Shown here piece by piece: positions 8,798 through 17,183 of a stretch of DNA of 64,000 nucleotides. The position numbers and the translations under genes were made by a program. Source of the DNA: Aliarcobacter skirrowii CCUG 10374 (GTDB lineage Bacteria > Campylobacterota > Campylobacteria > Campylobacterales > Arcobacteraceae); the NCBI RefSeq assembly GCF_003544835.1, contig NZ_CP032099.1, positions 1,736,001 through 1,800,000 on the forward strand. The letters are read 5' to 3'. The first letter of the stretch is position 1; every line of letters begins with the position of its first letter. The notes under the pieces were generated by a model, which was given only the letters and a program-made list of their open reading frames with translations, was not told where the DNA came from and did no database searches.

Positions 8798-9792
8798 TAA
8801 AAAGAGAGTATTTTTTACACGATAAAAAATTAAATTTCAATTTTTTTCAAAATATTGAAGACTTTATAGTTGAAGAAGAGCCTATAGAGTTTTCAGGTTT
8901 TGGGAACTTTTTAATACTAAAAATAGTAAAACAAAATTGCGACACTTGGGAACTTATAGATAAAGTTGCAAAACATCTTAGAGTATTTTCAAATGAGATT
9001 GGTTATGCTGGATTAAAAGATAAAAATGCAACAACAACTCAATATATTTCAATACCTAAAAAATATCAAAAAGATATCAAAAATTATAAATCTAAGAAAA
9101 TAGAGATTTTTGAAATAGGTTTACATAATAAAAAACTAAATATTGGTGATTTAAAAGGGAATCGATTTAAGATAAATCTAAAAGATGTTGAACTTGAAGA
9201 GCTTTATACTATAGATAAAGTTTTAAAAGATATTAGCAAGTTTGGTATGCCAAACTATTTTGGATTTCAAAGATTTGGAAAAGAGGTTGAAGAGAATTTA
9301 GAAAAAGCAAAACAACTACTTTTTGATGATTATAAAGTAAAAGATAAAAAAGTAGCTAAGATGCTTATAAGTGCTTACCAAAGCACATATTTTAATGCTT
9401 GGTTAGTTGAAAGATTAAAACTAAACAAAAGTGAATTTAAACTTTTAAATGGTGATATATTTTATGACATAGAAAGCTCTAAACTTTTTACACCAAAAGC
9501 TATAAATGAAAAGATTATAAATGATTTTAAAGATAAAAAAATAACTCCAACAGGACTTCTACCTGGAAATGATGTTTTTAAAGCAAGAGATGAAGCTTTA
9601 AAAATAGAGCAAAAATATGATAATAGTGATATTAGAGAAAAAGGTTACAGAAGAGAAGCTATTGTATTTCCAGAAATTTTATCTACAAAATATAATAAGG
9701 AGAAAAAAGAGGCTCTTTTAGATTTTATACTTCCAAAAGGCTCTTATGCTACAGTTTTAATTGAAGCTTTAGCCAATAGAAATTTTGGCTAA
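8794..9792 (+). CDS. truD: tRNA pseudouridine(13) synthase
   Basis: A 332-residue TruD enzyme that makes pseudouridine at tRNA position 13. The catalytic Asp lies in GYAGLKDKNATTTQYISI, the TruD motif II signature. Other TruD features are the N-terminal EDFIVEEEP, NYFGFQRFG and a C-terminal DF-LPKGSYATVLIEAL. The TTG start overlaps the dksA stop by four bases (TTGA), typical of coupled translation. It converges on the BamB-like gene with only four bases between the stops. Confidence 0.93.
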   Translation: MIKREYFLHDKKLNFNFFQNIEDFIVEEEPIEFSGFGNFLILKIVKQNCDTWELIDKVAKHLRVFSNEIGYAGLKDKNATTTQYISIPKKYQKDIKNYKSKKIEIFEIGLHNKKLNIGDLKGNRFKINLKDVELEELYTIDKVLKDISKFGMPNYFGFQRFGKEVEENLEKAKQLLFDDYKVKDKKVAKMLISAYQSTYFNAWLVERLKLNKSEFKLLNGDIFYDIESSKLFTPKAINEKIINDFKDKKITPTGLLPGNDVFKARDEALKIEQKYDNSDIREKGYRREAIVFPEILSTKYNKEKKEALLDFILPKGSYATVLIEALANRNFG

Positions 9793-9796
9793 ATAC

Positions 9797-10780
9797 TTAA
9801 GGAAGAGTTATATATCTATCTTCATAGTATAGTCTATTTTCAATAGCTATAACTCTTTGTTTATTATCAAATTTAAATCTATAAATCTCATTTTTATCTA
9901 AATTCTCATCAAGTTTAATCAAATAACCTTGAGATTCAAGAGCATATAAAGATGTTCCAAAAGCTAGAGCAAAAAATTTAGCATACTTAAACTTAATACT
10001 TGACAACTCTTCTAGTGAACTATTTAATTTAAAAATTTCACCTTCAATATTTGCTAAATAAATATAGTTATCTTTAAAAATAACATCTCTAATATTATAA
10101 TCTTTTGTAAATACCTCTCTTGGAGATATAGATACAATTTTATTTGAACTTGCAACTACTAAACTCTCTCCCTCATCAACAAATCCTAAAGCTATAATGT
10201 TATTAAATTCATTATCTGGATCTATTGCTATGTTTCTTACAATCTCATTTGATACTAAAGATACTATTACCAATCTTCCATTTAAAGTTGGAAAAAGAAC
10301 CAAACTTCCCATAAAGTAAGGGTTTGTAACTCTTGTATCATTTGCTAAAGAGAGAGGAAAATACTCTTTAAATAATGTTTTATTTGTATTTACATCAACC
10401 AATTCAATACTATTATTTGAGTATAAAATTGCTAATTTATCTTCAACTAAACTAGCTGCAACAACTGGATTTGAAGTTGTAATCTCTATTTTGTCAATCA
10501 AAATTTTGTCTAAATTGTTTGTTGCTATAATTTTTTGATCATCTGTTAAATTTATAAAATCAAAACCCTCTTTTAGCTTATCTTCGCTAACTCCTAATTT
10601 TGTTATAAACTTACCATCTTCTAAAGTTGCACCAATTTTATTCATTGATTTTATATCACTTTTTATAGAGTTTTTTTCAAGATTTAAACCTTTACTTAAC
10701 TCTTCTGGTTCAAAATATTTTTTACCTGAACAAGCATTAAAAACAAAAATTATAAAAATTGCACTAATTATATATCTCAT
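9797..10780 (-). CDS. BamB-like beta-propeller outer-membrane lipoprotein
   Basis: A 327-residue lipoprotein. The signal sequence ends in a lipobox (VFNAC, Cys17), followed by repeated beta-rich blades with motifs such as PVVAASLVEDKLAILYS and NGRLVIVSL that recall PQQ-like propellers. By fold and context it may be a divergent BamB, the outer-membrane protein assembly scaffold, but identity to any one family is weak. It lies three bases downstream of a YfgM-like gene, the same pairing as yfgM-bamB in Enterobacteria, which supports the assignment. Confidence 0.65.
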   Translation of the reverse strand: MRYIISAIFIIFVFNACSGKKYFEPEELSKGLNLEKNSIKSDIKSMNKIGATLEDGKFITKLGVSEDKLKEGFDFINLTDDQKIIATNNLDKILIDKIEITTSNPVVAASLVEDKLAILYSNNSIELVDVNTNKTLFKEYFPLSLANDTRVTNPYFMGSLVLFPTLNGRLVIVSLVSNEIVRNIAIDPDNEFNNIIALGFVDEGESLVVASSNKIVSISPREVFTKDYNIRDVIFKDNYIYLANIEGEIFKLNSSLEELSSIKFKYAKFFALAFGTSLYALESQGYLIKLDENLDKNEIYRFKFDNKQRVIAIENRLYYEDRYITLP

Positions 10781-10783
10781 ATT

Positions 10784-11362
10784 TTACTTCGTTACTAGAT
10801 TATGTTTTAATAAAATTGCCAGTTCATAAACTTTTGAATCTTGATTTATCTCTTCTAAGATAGCTTTTGCTTTTTCATACTCTTCTTGATTTACTAAAAT
10901 AATAGCTTCATGTAGTATCGCATAATCTTTAATCAAAAAATCATCATTTTTTCTTAAAGCATCTAACTTATCAAAATTCATCTCTTTTGCAGCAATTTGA
11001 TACTCTAATAGCTCTTTTAAATATTTAGAAGAGATATTTATTTCACTTAACTCTTTTTTTGCTGTTAAAAAAAGTGCCACTTCATACAAAGATTGATTTT
11101 TATTTTTCAAATACTCTAAAGAGCTCTCGTCACCTTGTTCCAAATAGTTATTTAATGCTATATTTGCTTTATATAAATTTGATTGATCAATCTTATTTTT
11201 TGTAAAAATTGCAATAGGAGTAATAATTGCTAAGAGTATCAACACATATATAATTTTTTTATATTTTTTGAAAAATCTCTCTAGCTTTACAAAATTCTCT
11301 AAAAGTTTCTCTTCATTGTTTAATTCATTTTTTAGATAGTTTACATCATCTTTTATACTCAT
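10784..11362 (-). CDS. YfgM-like membrane-anchored TPR protein
   Basis: A 192-residue protein with a short cytoplasmic N-terminus, one transmembrane helix (about 36-52, KIIYVLILLAIITPIAIF) and an alpha-helical periplasmic region with TPR-like periodicity. The topology and size match YfgM/ancillary SecYEG-associated proteins that hand secreted proteins to periplasmic chaperones. Its downstream neighbour is the BamB-like lipoprotein. The function is inferred from topology and neighbourhood only. Confidence 0.6.
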   Translation of the reverse strand: MSIKDDVNYLKNELNNEEKLLENFVKLERFFKKYKKIIYVLILLAIITPIAIFTKNKIDQSNLYKANIALNNYLEQGDESSLEYLKNKNQSLYEVALFLTAKKELSEINISSKYLKELLEYQIAAKEMNFDKLDALRKNDDFLIKDYAILHEAIILVNQEEYEKAKAILEEINQDSKVYELAILLKHNLVTK

Positions 11363-11437
11363 TTATCTAACCTTTTTTTAAAATAAACAATATTCTACAA
11401 AAATATTGATAAAACCTTACTTTTATTTTTTTTCTTG

Positions 11438-11443
11438 TATAAT
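11438..11443 (+). promoter_or_regulatory. -10 box of ctpA
   Basis: TATAAT preceded by TTG and a long T-rich tract (about 11419-11436), with no -35 box. It is 31 bases from the ctpA ATG, with AAGGTAAT as the ribosome site. Confidence 0.55.
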
Positions 11444-11473
11444 TGTAGCCATTAATTTTAAAGGTAATTTATT

Positions 11474-12781
11474 ATGAAAAAACTAATTATAACTTCTATT
11501 TTATCACTATTTTTAACAATTTCTTTATTCGCAAAAGAGAAAAATGAGACAGCTACTTCAGACCAAACAAGATTTGAGTCTTTAACAAAATTAACAAAAG
11601 TTATTGGAACAGTTGAAAAGTATTATGTTGATGATATAAAACTTCAAGAGATTATTGATAAAGCTTTAAAAGGTTTAATGCAAGAGCTAGATGCTCACTC
11701 AAGCTATTTAGACAAAAAAGCTTCAAATGAGATGAGTATTACAACAGCTGGTGAATTTGGTGGATTGGGAATTACTGTTGGAATGAGAGATGGTGCATTA
11801 ACTGTAATTTCACCAATTGATGACACTCCAGCATATAAAGCTGGTGTTAAAGCATCTGATATAATCTTAAAAATTGACGACAAAGCAACTTTAGGAATGA
11901 CTTTAGATGAAGCTGTAAGCATTATGAGAGGAAAACCAAAAACTGATATATCTATTACAGTTGTTAGAAAGGGTGAATTAAAACCAATTGAGATAAAGAT
12001 GCAAAGAGATATTATAAAAGTTCAATCTGTATTTGCAAAAACAGTTGAAGATGAAGATCTTTTATACATTAGAATCTCTAGTTTTGATGCTAAAGTAACT
12101 GAAGAGCTACAAAAAGCTATTAAAAATAATCCAAACGCAAAAGGTATTATTTTGGATTTAAGAAACAATCCAGGTGGACTTTTAGGTCAAGCAATTGGGG
12201 TTGTTGATCTATTTGTGAAATCAGGAACAATTGTTTCTCAAAAAGGGAGAGACAAAGAGTCTGAAGAGAAGTTTGAAGCAACTAAATTTGGCTTTAAATC
12301 AGATTTACCACTTGTAATTTTAGTAAATGAGGGTTCTGCTTCAGCTTCAGAGATTGTTAGTGGTTCACTACAAGATCATAAAAGAGCTGTAATTATTGGT
12401 GAAAAAACTTTTGGTAAAGGCTCTGTTCAAGCAGTACTGCCAATAAATGATGAACAAACTGAAAATATTAAATTAACAATTGCAAAGTACTACCTTCCAA
12501 GTGGAAGAACTATTCAAGCTCTTGGTGTAACTCCAGATATAATTGCAAGTGCTGGGAAAGTTACACAAGATGAAGATTCTGCTTTTAGAATAAAAGAGGC
12601 TGATTTAAAAAGACATCTTGAAGGTGAGCTAGATAAAGTTGATAAAAAATCAAAAAATGATTCAAAATCATCAAAAAATGATTCAAATAAAATAGTTTCA
12701 AAAGAGGAGCTGCTAAATGATAACCAGCTAAATACATCATTAGCAATTTTAAAAAGTTTAATAATTATGAATAAAAATTAG
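11474..12781 (+). CDS. ctpA: Carboxy-terminal processing peptidase (S41 family)
   Basis: A 435-residue periplasmic protease with signal peptide (1-20, ending LFA), a PDZ domain (about 95-175, GGLGITVGM) and an S41 catalytic domain. Catalytic Ser lies in GSASASEI (about Ser290) and Lys in GEKTFGKGS (about Lys315), the Ser-Lys dyad of Prc/CtpA enzymes that trim C-termini of envelope proteins and tune cell-wall hydrolases. After the catalytic domain comes a Lys/Ser/Asp-rich tail (about 390-415) encoded by a 21-base tandem repeat. It precedes purC by eight bases, so it may be the first gene of that operon. Confidence 0.93.
   Translation: MKKLIITSILSLFLTISLFAKEKNETATSDQTRFESLTKLTKVIGTVEKYYVDDIKLQEIIDKALKGLMQELDAHSSYLDKKASNEMSITTAGEFGGLGITVGMRDGALTVISPIDDTPAYKAGVKASDIILKIDDKATLGMTLDEAVSIMRGKPKTDISITVVRKGELKPIEIKMQRDIIKVQSVFAKTVEDEDLLYIRISSFDAKVTEELQKAIKNNPNAKGIILDLRNNPGGLLGQAIGVVDLFVKSGTIVSQKGRDKESEEKFEATKFGFKSDLPLVILVNEGSASASEIVSGSLQDHKRAVIIGEKTFGKGSVQAVLPINDEQTENIKLTIAKYYLPSGRTIQALGVTPDIIASAGKVTQDEDSAFRIKEADLKRHLEGELDKVDKKSKNDSKSSKNDSNKIVSKEELLNDNQLNTSLAILKSLIIMNKN
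12650..12691 (+). repeat. 21-bp tandem duplication in the ctpA 3' coding region
   Basis: Two adjacent copies of TCAAAAAATGATTCAAAATCA-like sequence (12650-12670 and 12671-12691), the second diverging only at its end. They encode the repeated SKNDSKS / SKNDSNK segment. The unit is a multiple of three, so copy-number change would keep the frame. Confidence 0.75.
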
Positions 12782-12789
12782 GAAGAAAA

Positions 12790-13743
12790 ATGAATATAGA
12801 AAAAATAAAAGAGTTAAAACTTTGGCCAGACAATAAAAAAACAACTACACAAAAAGGTTTTGATGAGTTAGAAAATGCAGGATATAACCTTTTTTATATA
12901 GGAAAAAATGCAGACCTTTATAGTTGCCCAGGAGATGAACCTAAAACTCTACTTGTAAGAAGTGATAGAACATCTGTTTTTGATATTCCACTTAATTTTC
13001 AAATTGAAGGTAAAGGAATAATTCAAACTCAAATATCAAATTTTGGCGCAGATTTTGCAAAAAAAGCTGGAATAAGAACAGCGATATTAGATGAAAAAAT
13101 TTCAAATGATATTTCACTTTCACCAAGATGCCAGCTTATGAAACTATGTAAACCTCTTGAAGCTGAAATTGATGGCGAAACTGTTCAATTTGAGCTAATA
13201 TTTAGAAACTATTTAACAGGTTCGCTATTTCAAGCTCTACAAGAGAATAAAGACCCTTATGGATTAAATCTTCCAAATGATTTAAAAGAGTGGCATAAAT
13301 TTGAAAATCCCATCTTTACTCCTACTACAAAAGGAATTAAAGATGAGCCTTTAAATTCACAAAAAGTAAAAGATAAGTTTCCTGAAATAATCTCAAACTT
13401 AGAGAGAGTTTTTAAAGAGTTTACATCTTTTGCACAAGCTAGAGGAATTGTTGTAGTTGATACAAAATTTGAGATTTTTGTTGATGAGAGTGGAAATTGG
13501 GTTTTAGGCGATGAAGTTTTAACACCTGAAAGCTCAAGATTTATAGCATTAGAAGATTTTGAAAAAGGTAATTTCATATCTATGGATAAACAAATTCTAA
13601 GAGATTTTGGTAAAAAAGAGAATTGGAAAGAAAAAGCTAAATCTTTAAAAGCTGGTGAAAAGTTAGAAGTTGTTGTTCCACAAGAGATTAAAGATAAAAT
13701 TTTAAATGGATATAGAACAATTTTAGAAAGATTAAGCAAATAA
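12790..13743 (+). CDS. purC: Phosphoribosylaminoimidazole-succinocarboxamide synthase (SAICAR synthase)
   Basis: A 317-residue enzyme joining aspartate to CAIR in purine synthesis. Family motifs are LVRSDRTSVFDIPL in the N-terminal lobe, FRNYLTGSLF, and VVDTKFEIFVDESGNWVLGDEVLTPESSRF, which holds the ATP/Mg site. This is the long form of PurC; I recall the Campylobacter protein as the short form of about 236 residues. An AGGAAG ribosome site lies six bases upstream. It begins the purC-purS-purQ block. Confidence 0.94.
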   Translation: MNIEKIKELKLWPDNKKTTTQKGFDELENAGYNLFYIGKNADLYSCPGDEPKTLLVRSDRTSVFDIPLNFQIEGKGIIQTQISNFGADFAKKAGIRTAILDEKISNDISLSPRCQLMKLCKPLEAEIDGETVQFELIFRNYLTGSLFQALQENKDPYGLNLPNDLKEWHKFENPIFTPTTKGIKDEPLNSQKVKDKFPEIISNLERVFKEFTSFAQARGIVVVDTKFEIFVDESGNWVLGDEVLTPESSRFIALEDFEKGNFISMDKQILRDFGKKENWKEKAKSLKAGEKLEVVVPQEIKDKILNGYRTILERLSK

Positions 13744-13752
13744 AATATTAGA

Positions 13753-13758
13753 TATAAT
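13753..13758 (+). promoter_or_regulatory. Possible -10 box upstream of purS
   Basis: TATAAT in the 46-base purC-purS gap, 31 bases before the purS ATG, suggesting that purSQ can be transcribed separately from purC. There is no -35 box. Confidence 0.4.
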
Positions 13759-13789
13759 CCCAAAAAAAATATAAGTAAAGGTATAAAAT

Positions 13790-14035
13790 ATGAAAGCAAT
13801 TGTAAATGTAGGTTTAAAAAAAGGTGTATTAGATGATCAAGGAAAAGCAATAAATCATGCTTTAGGAACTTTAGGATTTAAAGATTTAATATCTGATGTT
13901 AGAGTTGGAAAACAGATTATTATTGAGTTAAATTCAAACGATAAAGATAAAGCAAAAGAAGAAGTTACAAAAATGTGTGAAAAGCTTTTAGCAAATACTG
14001 TAATTGAAGATTACACAATAGAAATAGTTGGTTAA
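13790..14035 (+). CDS. purS: FGAM synthase subunit PurS
   Basis: An 81-residue protein matching PurS in size and pattern (GLKKGVLDDQGKAI, KCEKLLANTVIEDY-like C-terminus). PurS bridges PurL and PurQ in the three-subunit phosphoribosylformylglycinamidine synthase used outside Proteobacteria with long PurL. AAAGGT is the ribosome site. Its stop is two bases before the purQ ATG. No purL gene lies in the window. Confidence 0.92.
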   Translation: MKAIVNVGLKKGVLDDQGKAINHALGTLGFKDLISDVRVGKQIIIELNSNDKDKAKEEVTKMCEKLLANTVIEDYTIEIVG

Positions 14036-14037
14036 TT

Positions 14038-14709
14038 ATGAAAGTAGCAGTTCTACAATTTCCAGGAACAAACTGTGAATTTGATGCAAAATATGCATTT
14101 GATAAACTTGGTTGTGAAGTTGAAGTTATTTGGCACAAAGAGGGTAAACTTCCAGAAAACACTGATTTAGTAGTTGTTCCAGGAGGTTTTTCTTATGGTG
14201 ACTATTTAAGAAGTGGTGCAATTGCTAGATTTGCAAATATCATGGAAGATGTTAAAAAATTTGCTTCAAATGGTGGAAAAGTATTAGGAATTTGTAATGG
14301 TTTTCAAATTCTTTTAGAAGCTGGTTTACTTCCAGGTGCAATGAAAAGAAATGATACTTTACACTTTATATCAAAACATCATCACTTAAAAGTTATAGAT
14401 AATAACAATGAATTTTTAAGACTTTTAAATGTTGGAGATGTTGTTAATATACCAGTAGCTCATCATGATGGAAACTACTATATTGATGAAACTGGATTAA
14501 AAGAGCTTGAAGCTAATAATCAAATATTATTAAAATATTGTACAAAAGATGGTGAAGTTACAAATATGAATGGAAGTGTTTCAAATATCGCAGGAATTTG
14601 CAATAAAGAGAGAAATGTATTTGGTTTAATGCCTCATCCTGAACGTGCAATTGAAGATATTTTGGGTTCAACAGATGGTATTAATATGTTGAAAGGATTT
14701 TTAAAGTAG
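14038..14709 (+). CDS. purQ: FGAM synthase glutaminase subunit PurQ
   Basis: A 223-residue class I glutamine amidotransferase delivering ammonia to PurL. Motifs include VLQFPGTNCEFD, VVPGGFSYGDYLRSGA, the nucleophilic Cys in VLGICNGFQIL, and the His-Glu pair in LMPHPERAIEDILG. It directly follows purS (two-base gap), as expected for partner subunits. A hairpin immediately overlaps and follows its stop codon. Confidence 0.95.
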   Translation: MKVAVLQFPGTNCEFDAKYAFDKLGCEVEVIWHKEGKLPENTDLVVVPGGFSYGDYLRSGAIARFANIMEDVKKFASNGGKVLGICNGFQILLEAGLLPGAMKRNDTLHFISKHHHLKVIDNNNEFLRLLNVGDVVNIPVAHHDGNYYIDETGLKELEANNQILLKYCTKDGEVTNMNGSVSNIAGICNKERNVFGLMPHPERAIEDILGSTDGINMLKGFLK

Positions 14710-14724
14710 ATTTTTCTACTTTAA
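14701..14724 (+). terminator. Hairpin at the end of purQ
   Basis: TTAAAGTAGA / TCTACTTTAA form a 10-bp stem with a TTTT loop, overlapping the purQ stop codon. There is no long T-run after it, so it may terminate partially or only stabilise the mRNA. The next gene starts five bases after the stem. Confidence 0.55.
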
Positions 14725-14729
14725 ATAAT

Positions 14730-15803
14730 ATGAAAAAATTAATATCTTTATTTATACTTTTTTCAACTCTTCTTACTGTAAATCTATTTGCATCAAAAAA
14801 TCTCTATTTATCATTTTCAAAAATACCAAAAAATATATATGCCAATCAAAAATTTGAGATAAAAGTTGAAGCTTTAGTAACAACTTCAAATTTTACAGAT
14901 TTAAAAACTGAATTCTTTGAAATGGAAGATATAGATATCATAAATCCAAACTCTCCTTGGAAAAAAATATCAAATAATAAGTATGAAAATAGTTACTATC
15001 TTCAAGTTTTAAGCCCTAATTTTAAACTTCCAATTATAAATATCTCACTTTTAAACTATAATGAAGTTATTGATAATGATATTTTAGAGTTAAGTAGTAT
15101 AAATTATTTAGAGATTGGAAAAAGTGATAAGAGATTTACAAATATTATTGCTGATGATTTAGTTATAAAAGCATATAAAACAAAACAATATAACAATAAA
15201 GATGCTCTTACAATTGTAGATATAGATGCAAAAAACTCAAATTTGGGAAATTTTCATTTAAATGAGATAGAAGAGCAAGGAATCTCATCAATTAAAGAGA
15301 TAGAGAATATTGAAAATTTAGTTTACTATTTTGTAACACCAATTTATCAAAAAAATCTTATATTTACATATTTTAATAGCAAAAATAATAGTTTTGTGGA
15401 GATGAAGGTTCCACTTATTTTACAAAATGAGTTAGTAAGTACACAAACTGATTTAAATCCAAATGATTCAACATTTGAAAAATATAAAAAAATCGCTGCC
15501 ATTGTTGTTTTTGTAATATTTTTCCTACTATTTATTTGGAAAAGAAAAAACAAAATTATATTTACACTTATGTTTATTTCACTTATATTTGCAATTATTT
15601 ATAATTTTCCAAATCAAAAAGGTTATGTAAGCGAGGGTTCATTTATATATATTCTTCCTACAAAAAACTCAACAATATTTTTTAAGACAACAAACAAAGA
15701 GAGAGTTGAAGTATTAGAGAAAAAAGGGCAATTTAAAAAAGTTTTAGGTTTAGATAACAGTTTTATTGGTTGGATCAAGGAGGAGAGTTTTGAAAAAAAT
15801 TAG
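14730..15803 (+). CDS. Uncharacterised exported membrane protein with C-terminal SH3-like region
   Basis: A 357-residue protein with a signal peptide (1-21, ending LFA), a beta-rich periplasmic region (about 22-245) recalling BatD-type Ig-like folds, two transmembrane helices (about 255-272 and 278-295, separated by the basic WKRKNK), and a C-terminal segment of about 60 residues. That segment resembles a bacterial SH3 domain (GYVSEGSFIYILPT, FKKVLGLDNSFIGWIKEESF). It has no visible Shine-Dalgarno site. Its last codons overlap the plsC start by 14 bases. I do not recognise a named family; the BatD comparison is tentative. Confidence 0.6.
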   Translation: MKKLISLFILFSTLLTVNLFASKNLYLSFSKIPKNIYANQKFEIKVEALVTTSNFTDLKTEFFEMEDIDIINPNSPWKKISNNKYENSYYLQVLSPNFKLPIINISLLNYNEVIDNDILELSSINYLEIGKSDKRFTNIIADDLVIKAYKTKQYNNKDALTIVDIDAKNSNLGNFHLNEIEEQGISSIKEIENIENLVYYFVTPIYQKNLIFTYFNSKNNSFVEMKVPLILQNELVSTQTDLNPNDSTFEKYKKIAAIVVFVIFFLLFIWKRKNKIIFTLMFISLIFAIIYNFPNQKGYVSEGSFIYILPTKNSTIFFKTTNKERVEVLEKKGQFKKVLGLDNSFIGWIKEESFEKN

Positions 15804-16476
15804 AGGTCTTTTTGTAGCAATTCAGTTTTCAATAACAGTTGCATTTGTTATATTTTTTATGTATATATTTAGAAATAACGCTCATAAAGTTATTAAAATT
15901 TGGATGACTATTCAGATGTACTTTTTGGGAATTAAGCTTGAAATTGAGGGTAAACTTGATGAGAGTTGTGATTTAATTTTAATAAATCATCAATCAATGC
16001 TTGATATTATAGTAATGGAGTATATTCACAAAAGAAACATAGCTTGGGTTGCAAAAAAACAGATAACTGATATGTTCTTTTTTGGTCATATTATAAAAGC
16101 TCCAAGAATGATTAGTATTGATAGAGAGAATAAAGCTGGTTTAATTCATCTATTAAGTGAAGCAAAAGATAGGTTAGATAAAGGTCGTCCAATAGCAATT
16201 TTCCCAGAAGGAACTAGAGGAGATGGAACTTTTATGGGTGATTTTAAAGCAGGAGCTAAAATGCTTGGAAATAAATATAACCTAAAAGTTCAACCTGTTG
16301 TTATGTTTAATACTAGAAATATTGTAGATTCAAAAAGATTGGAAGCATCTTCAGGAGTTGTAAAAGTTGTATTTTTAGAACCAGTTCAAGCTAGTAAAGA
16401 TAGCTCTTGGTATGAAGATACTGAAAAAAATATGAAAGAGGTATTTTACAAAGAGTATAAAAACTATGTTTCTTGA
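15790..16476 (+). CDS. plsC: 1-acyl-sn-glycerol-3-phosphate acyltransferase
   Basis: A 228-residue membrane-bound acyltransferase that makes phosphatidic acid. An N-terminal transmembrane helix precedes the catalytic NHQSMLD (the HX4D motif) and the substrate site FPEGTRGDG. I chose TTG 15790, placed six bases after the strong AAGGAGGAG ribosome site (15778-15786). An in-frame start at 15766 would lie upstream of that site. The gene begins inside the end of the preceding ORF and its own end overlaps crcB by 11 bases, indicating tight coupling. Confidence 0.92.
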   Translation: MKKIRGLFVAIQFSITVAFVIFFMYIFRNNAHKVIKIWMTIQMYFLGIKLEIEGKLDESCDLILINHQSMLDIIVMEYIHKRNIAWVAKKQITDMFFFGHIIKAPRMISIDRENKAGLIHLLSEAKDRLDKGRPIAIFPEGTRGDGTFMGDFKAGAKMLGNKYNLKVQPVVMFNTRNIVDSKRLEASSGVVKVVFLEPVQASKDSSWYEDTEKNMKEVFYKEYKNYVS

Positions 16477-16852
16477 GTTTAAAACTCTTATTGCAATTGG
16501 TATTGGTGGAGCAGTCGGCTCGATTTTAAGAGCCATAACTGTTTTTTACCAAACAAAATATTATCCAGTTGATTTTCCTTTAGGCATTTTAATAGTTAAT
16601 ATATTAGGTTCACTAATACTTGGTTTTGTCTATTTTTATATATCTAATTTTATTGTTTCTGAAAACGTACGATTTCTTATAATTACAGGTTTTTTAGGTG
16701 GTCTTACAACATTTTCAACTTTTGCACTTGACAGCTATTTACTATTAAACTCTTCTTTAAATTTAGCAATATTAAATATTATTTTAAATATTTCTGGTTC
16801 TATATTTGCAATTTTTCTTGGTGTAAAAATTGCACAATTTATTTTTAAATAG
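16466..16852 (+). CDS. crcB: Fluoride channel Fluc/CrcB
   Basis: A 128-residue protein with four transmembrane helices. Family signatures are GIGGAVGSILRA near the N-terminus, the conserved Asn in IVNILGSLILGF, and GFLGGLTTFSTFALDS holding the Na+/Phe-box region. Fluc channels are dual-topology homodimers that export fluoride. A single gene here fits the homodimer type rather than the paired crcB1/crcB2 type. It overlaps plsC by 11 bases, so no fluoride riboswitch has room directly upstream, and none was seen. Confidence 0.93.
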   Translation: MFLEFKTLIAIGIGGAVGSILRAITVFYQTKYYPVDFPLGILIVNILGSLILGFVYFYISNFIVSENVRFLIITGFLGGLTTFSTFALDSYLLLNSSLNLAILNIILNISGSIFAIFLGVKIAQFIFK

Positions 16853-16877
16853 AAAAAAATTTTAAGCTACAAAAAGA

Positions 16878-16883
16878 TATAAT
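16878..16883 (+). promoter_or_regulatory. -10 box of tatA
   Basis: TATAAT 30 bases before the tatA ATG, with AAGGAATT as ribosome site. There is no -35 box. It separates tatA from the plsC-crcB unit. Confidence 0.5.
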
Positions 16884-16912
16884 ATTCTTTATCTTAAAAA
16901 AAAGGAATTATT

Positions 16913-17149
16913 ATGGGTATGCCAAGTGGTATGCAATTACTAGTAATTGTTTTAATTATACTAATATTATTCGGTGGTAAAAAAATACCTGAACTTGCAA
17001 AAGGTTTAGGAAGTGGTATTAAAAACTTTAAAAAAGCTATAAAAGATGAAGATGAAGAGAGTGCTACAGCTTCAAAAATCGAAGATAGTGAAAAAAAAGC
17101 TGATAATAAAGTAGAAGCTACTAAAACTGAAGACAAAACAAAGGCTTAA
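16913..17149 (+). CDS. tatA: Twin-arginine translocase subunit TatA
   Basis: A 78-residue TatA/E protein: a short N-terminus, one transmembrane helix (about 7-21), the [14 protein letters not shown] hinge/amphipathic helix and an acidic-Lys-rich soluble tail. TatA forms the protein-conducting part of the Tat system. A client is present in this window: the hydrogenase small subunit HydA has a twin-arginine signal. tatB and tatC are not in the window. Confidence 0.93.
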   Translation: MGMPSGMQLLVIVLIILILFGGKKIPELAKGLGSGIKNFKKAIKDEDEESATASKIEDSEKKADNKVEATKTEDKTKA

Positions 17150-17157
17150 GCCTTTGT
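17138..17157 (+). terminator. Weak hairpin over the tatA stop codon
   Basis: ACAAAGGC / GCCTTTGT with TTAA between, so the tatA stop lies in the loop. It is followed by CTTAAAA rather than a T-run. The argS start is only 27 bases further on, so read-through is likely. Confidence 0.35.
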
Positions 17158-17183
17158 CTTAAAACACCTACAAAGAGATTAAA

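Noticed and set aside
13257-13850. Reverse ORF of 197 codons across purC and purS
   Set aside because: It lies antisense to two clear purine genes, and its Leu/Phe-rich product only mirrors their Lys/Glu codons.
16853-16912. Fluoride riboswitch linked to crcB
   Set aside because: crcB overlaps plsC at its start, leaving no leader, and the sequence after crcB is just the tatA promoter region.
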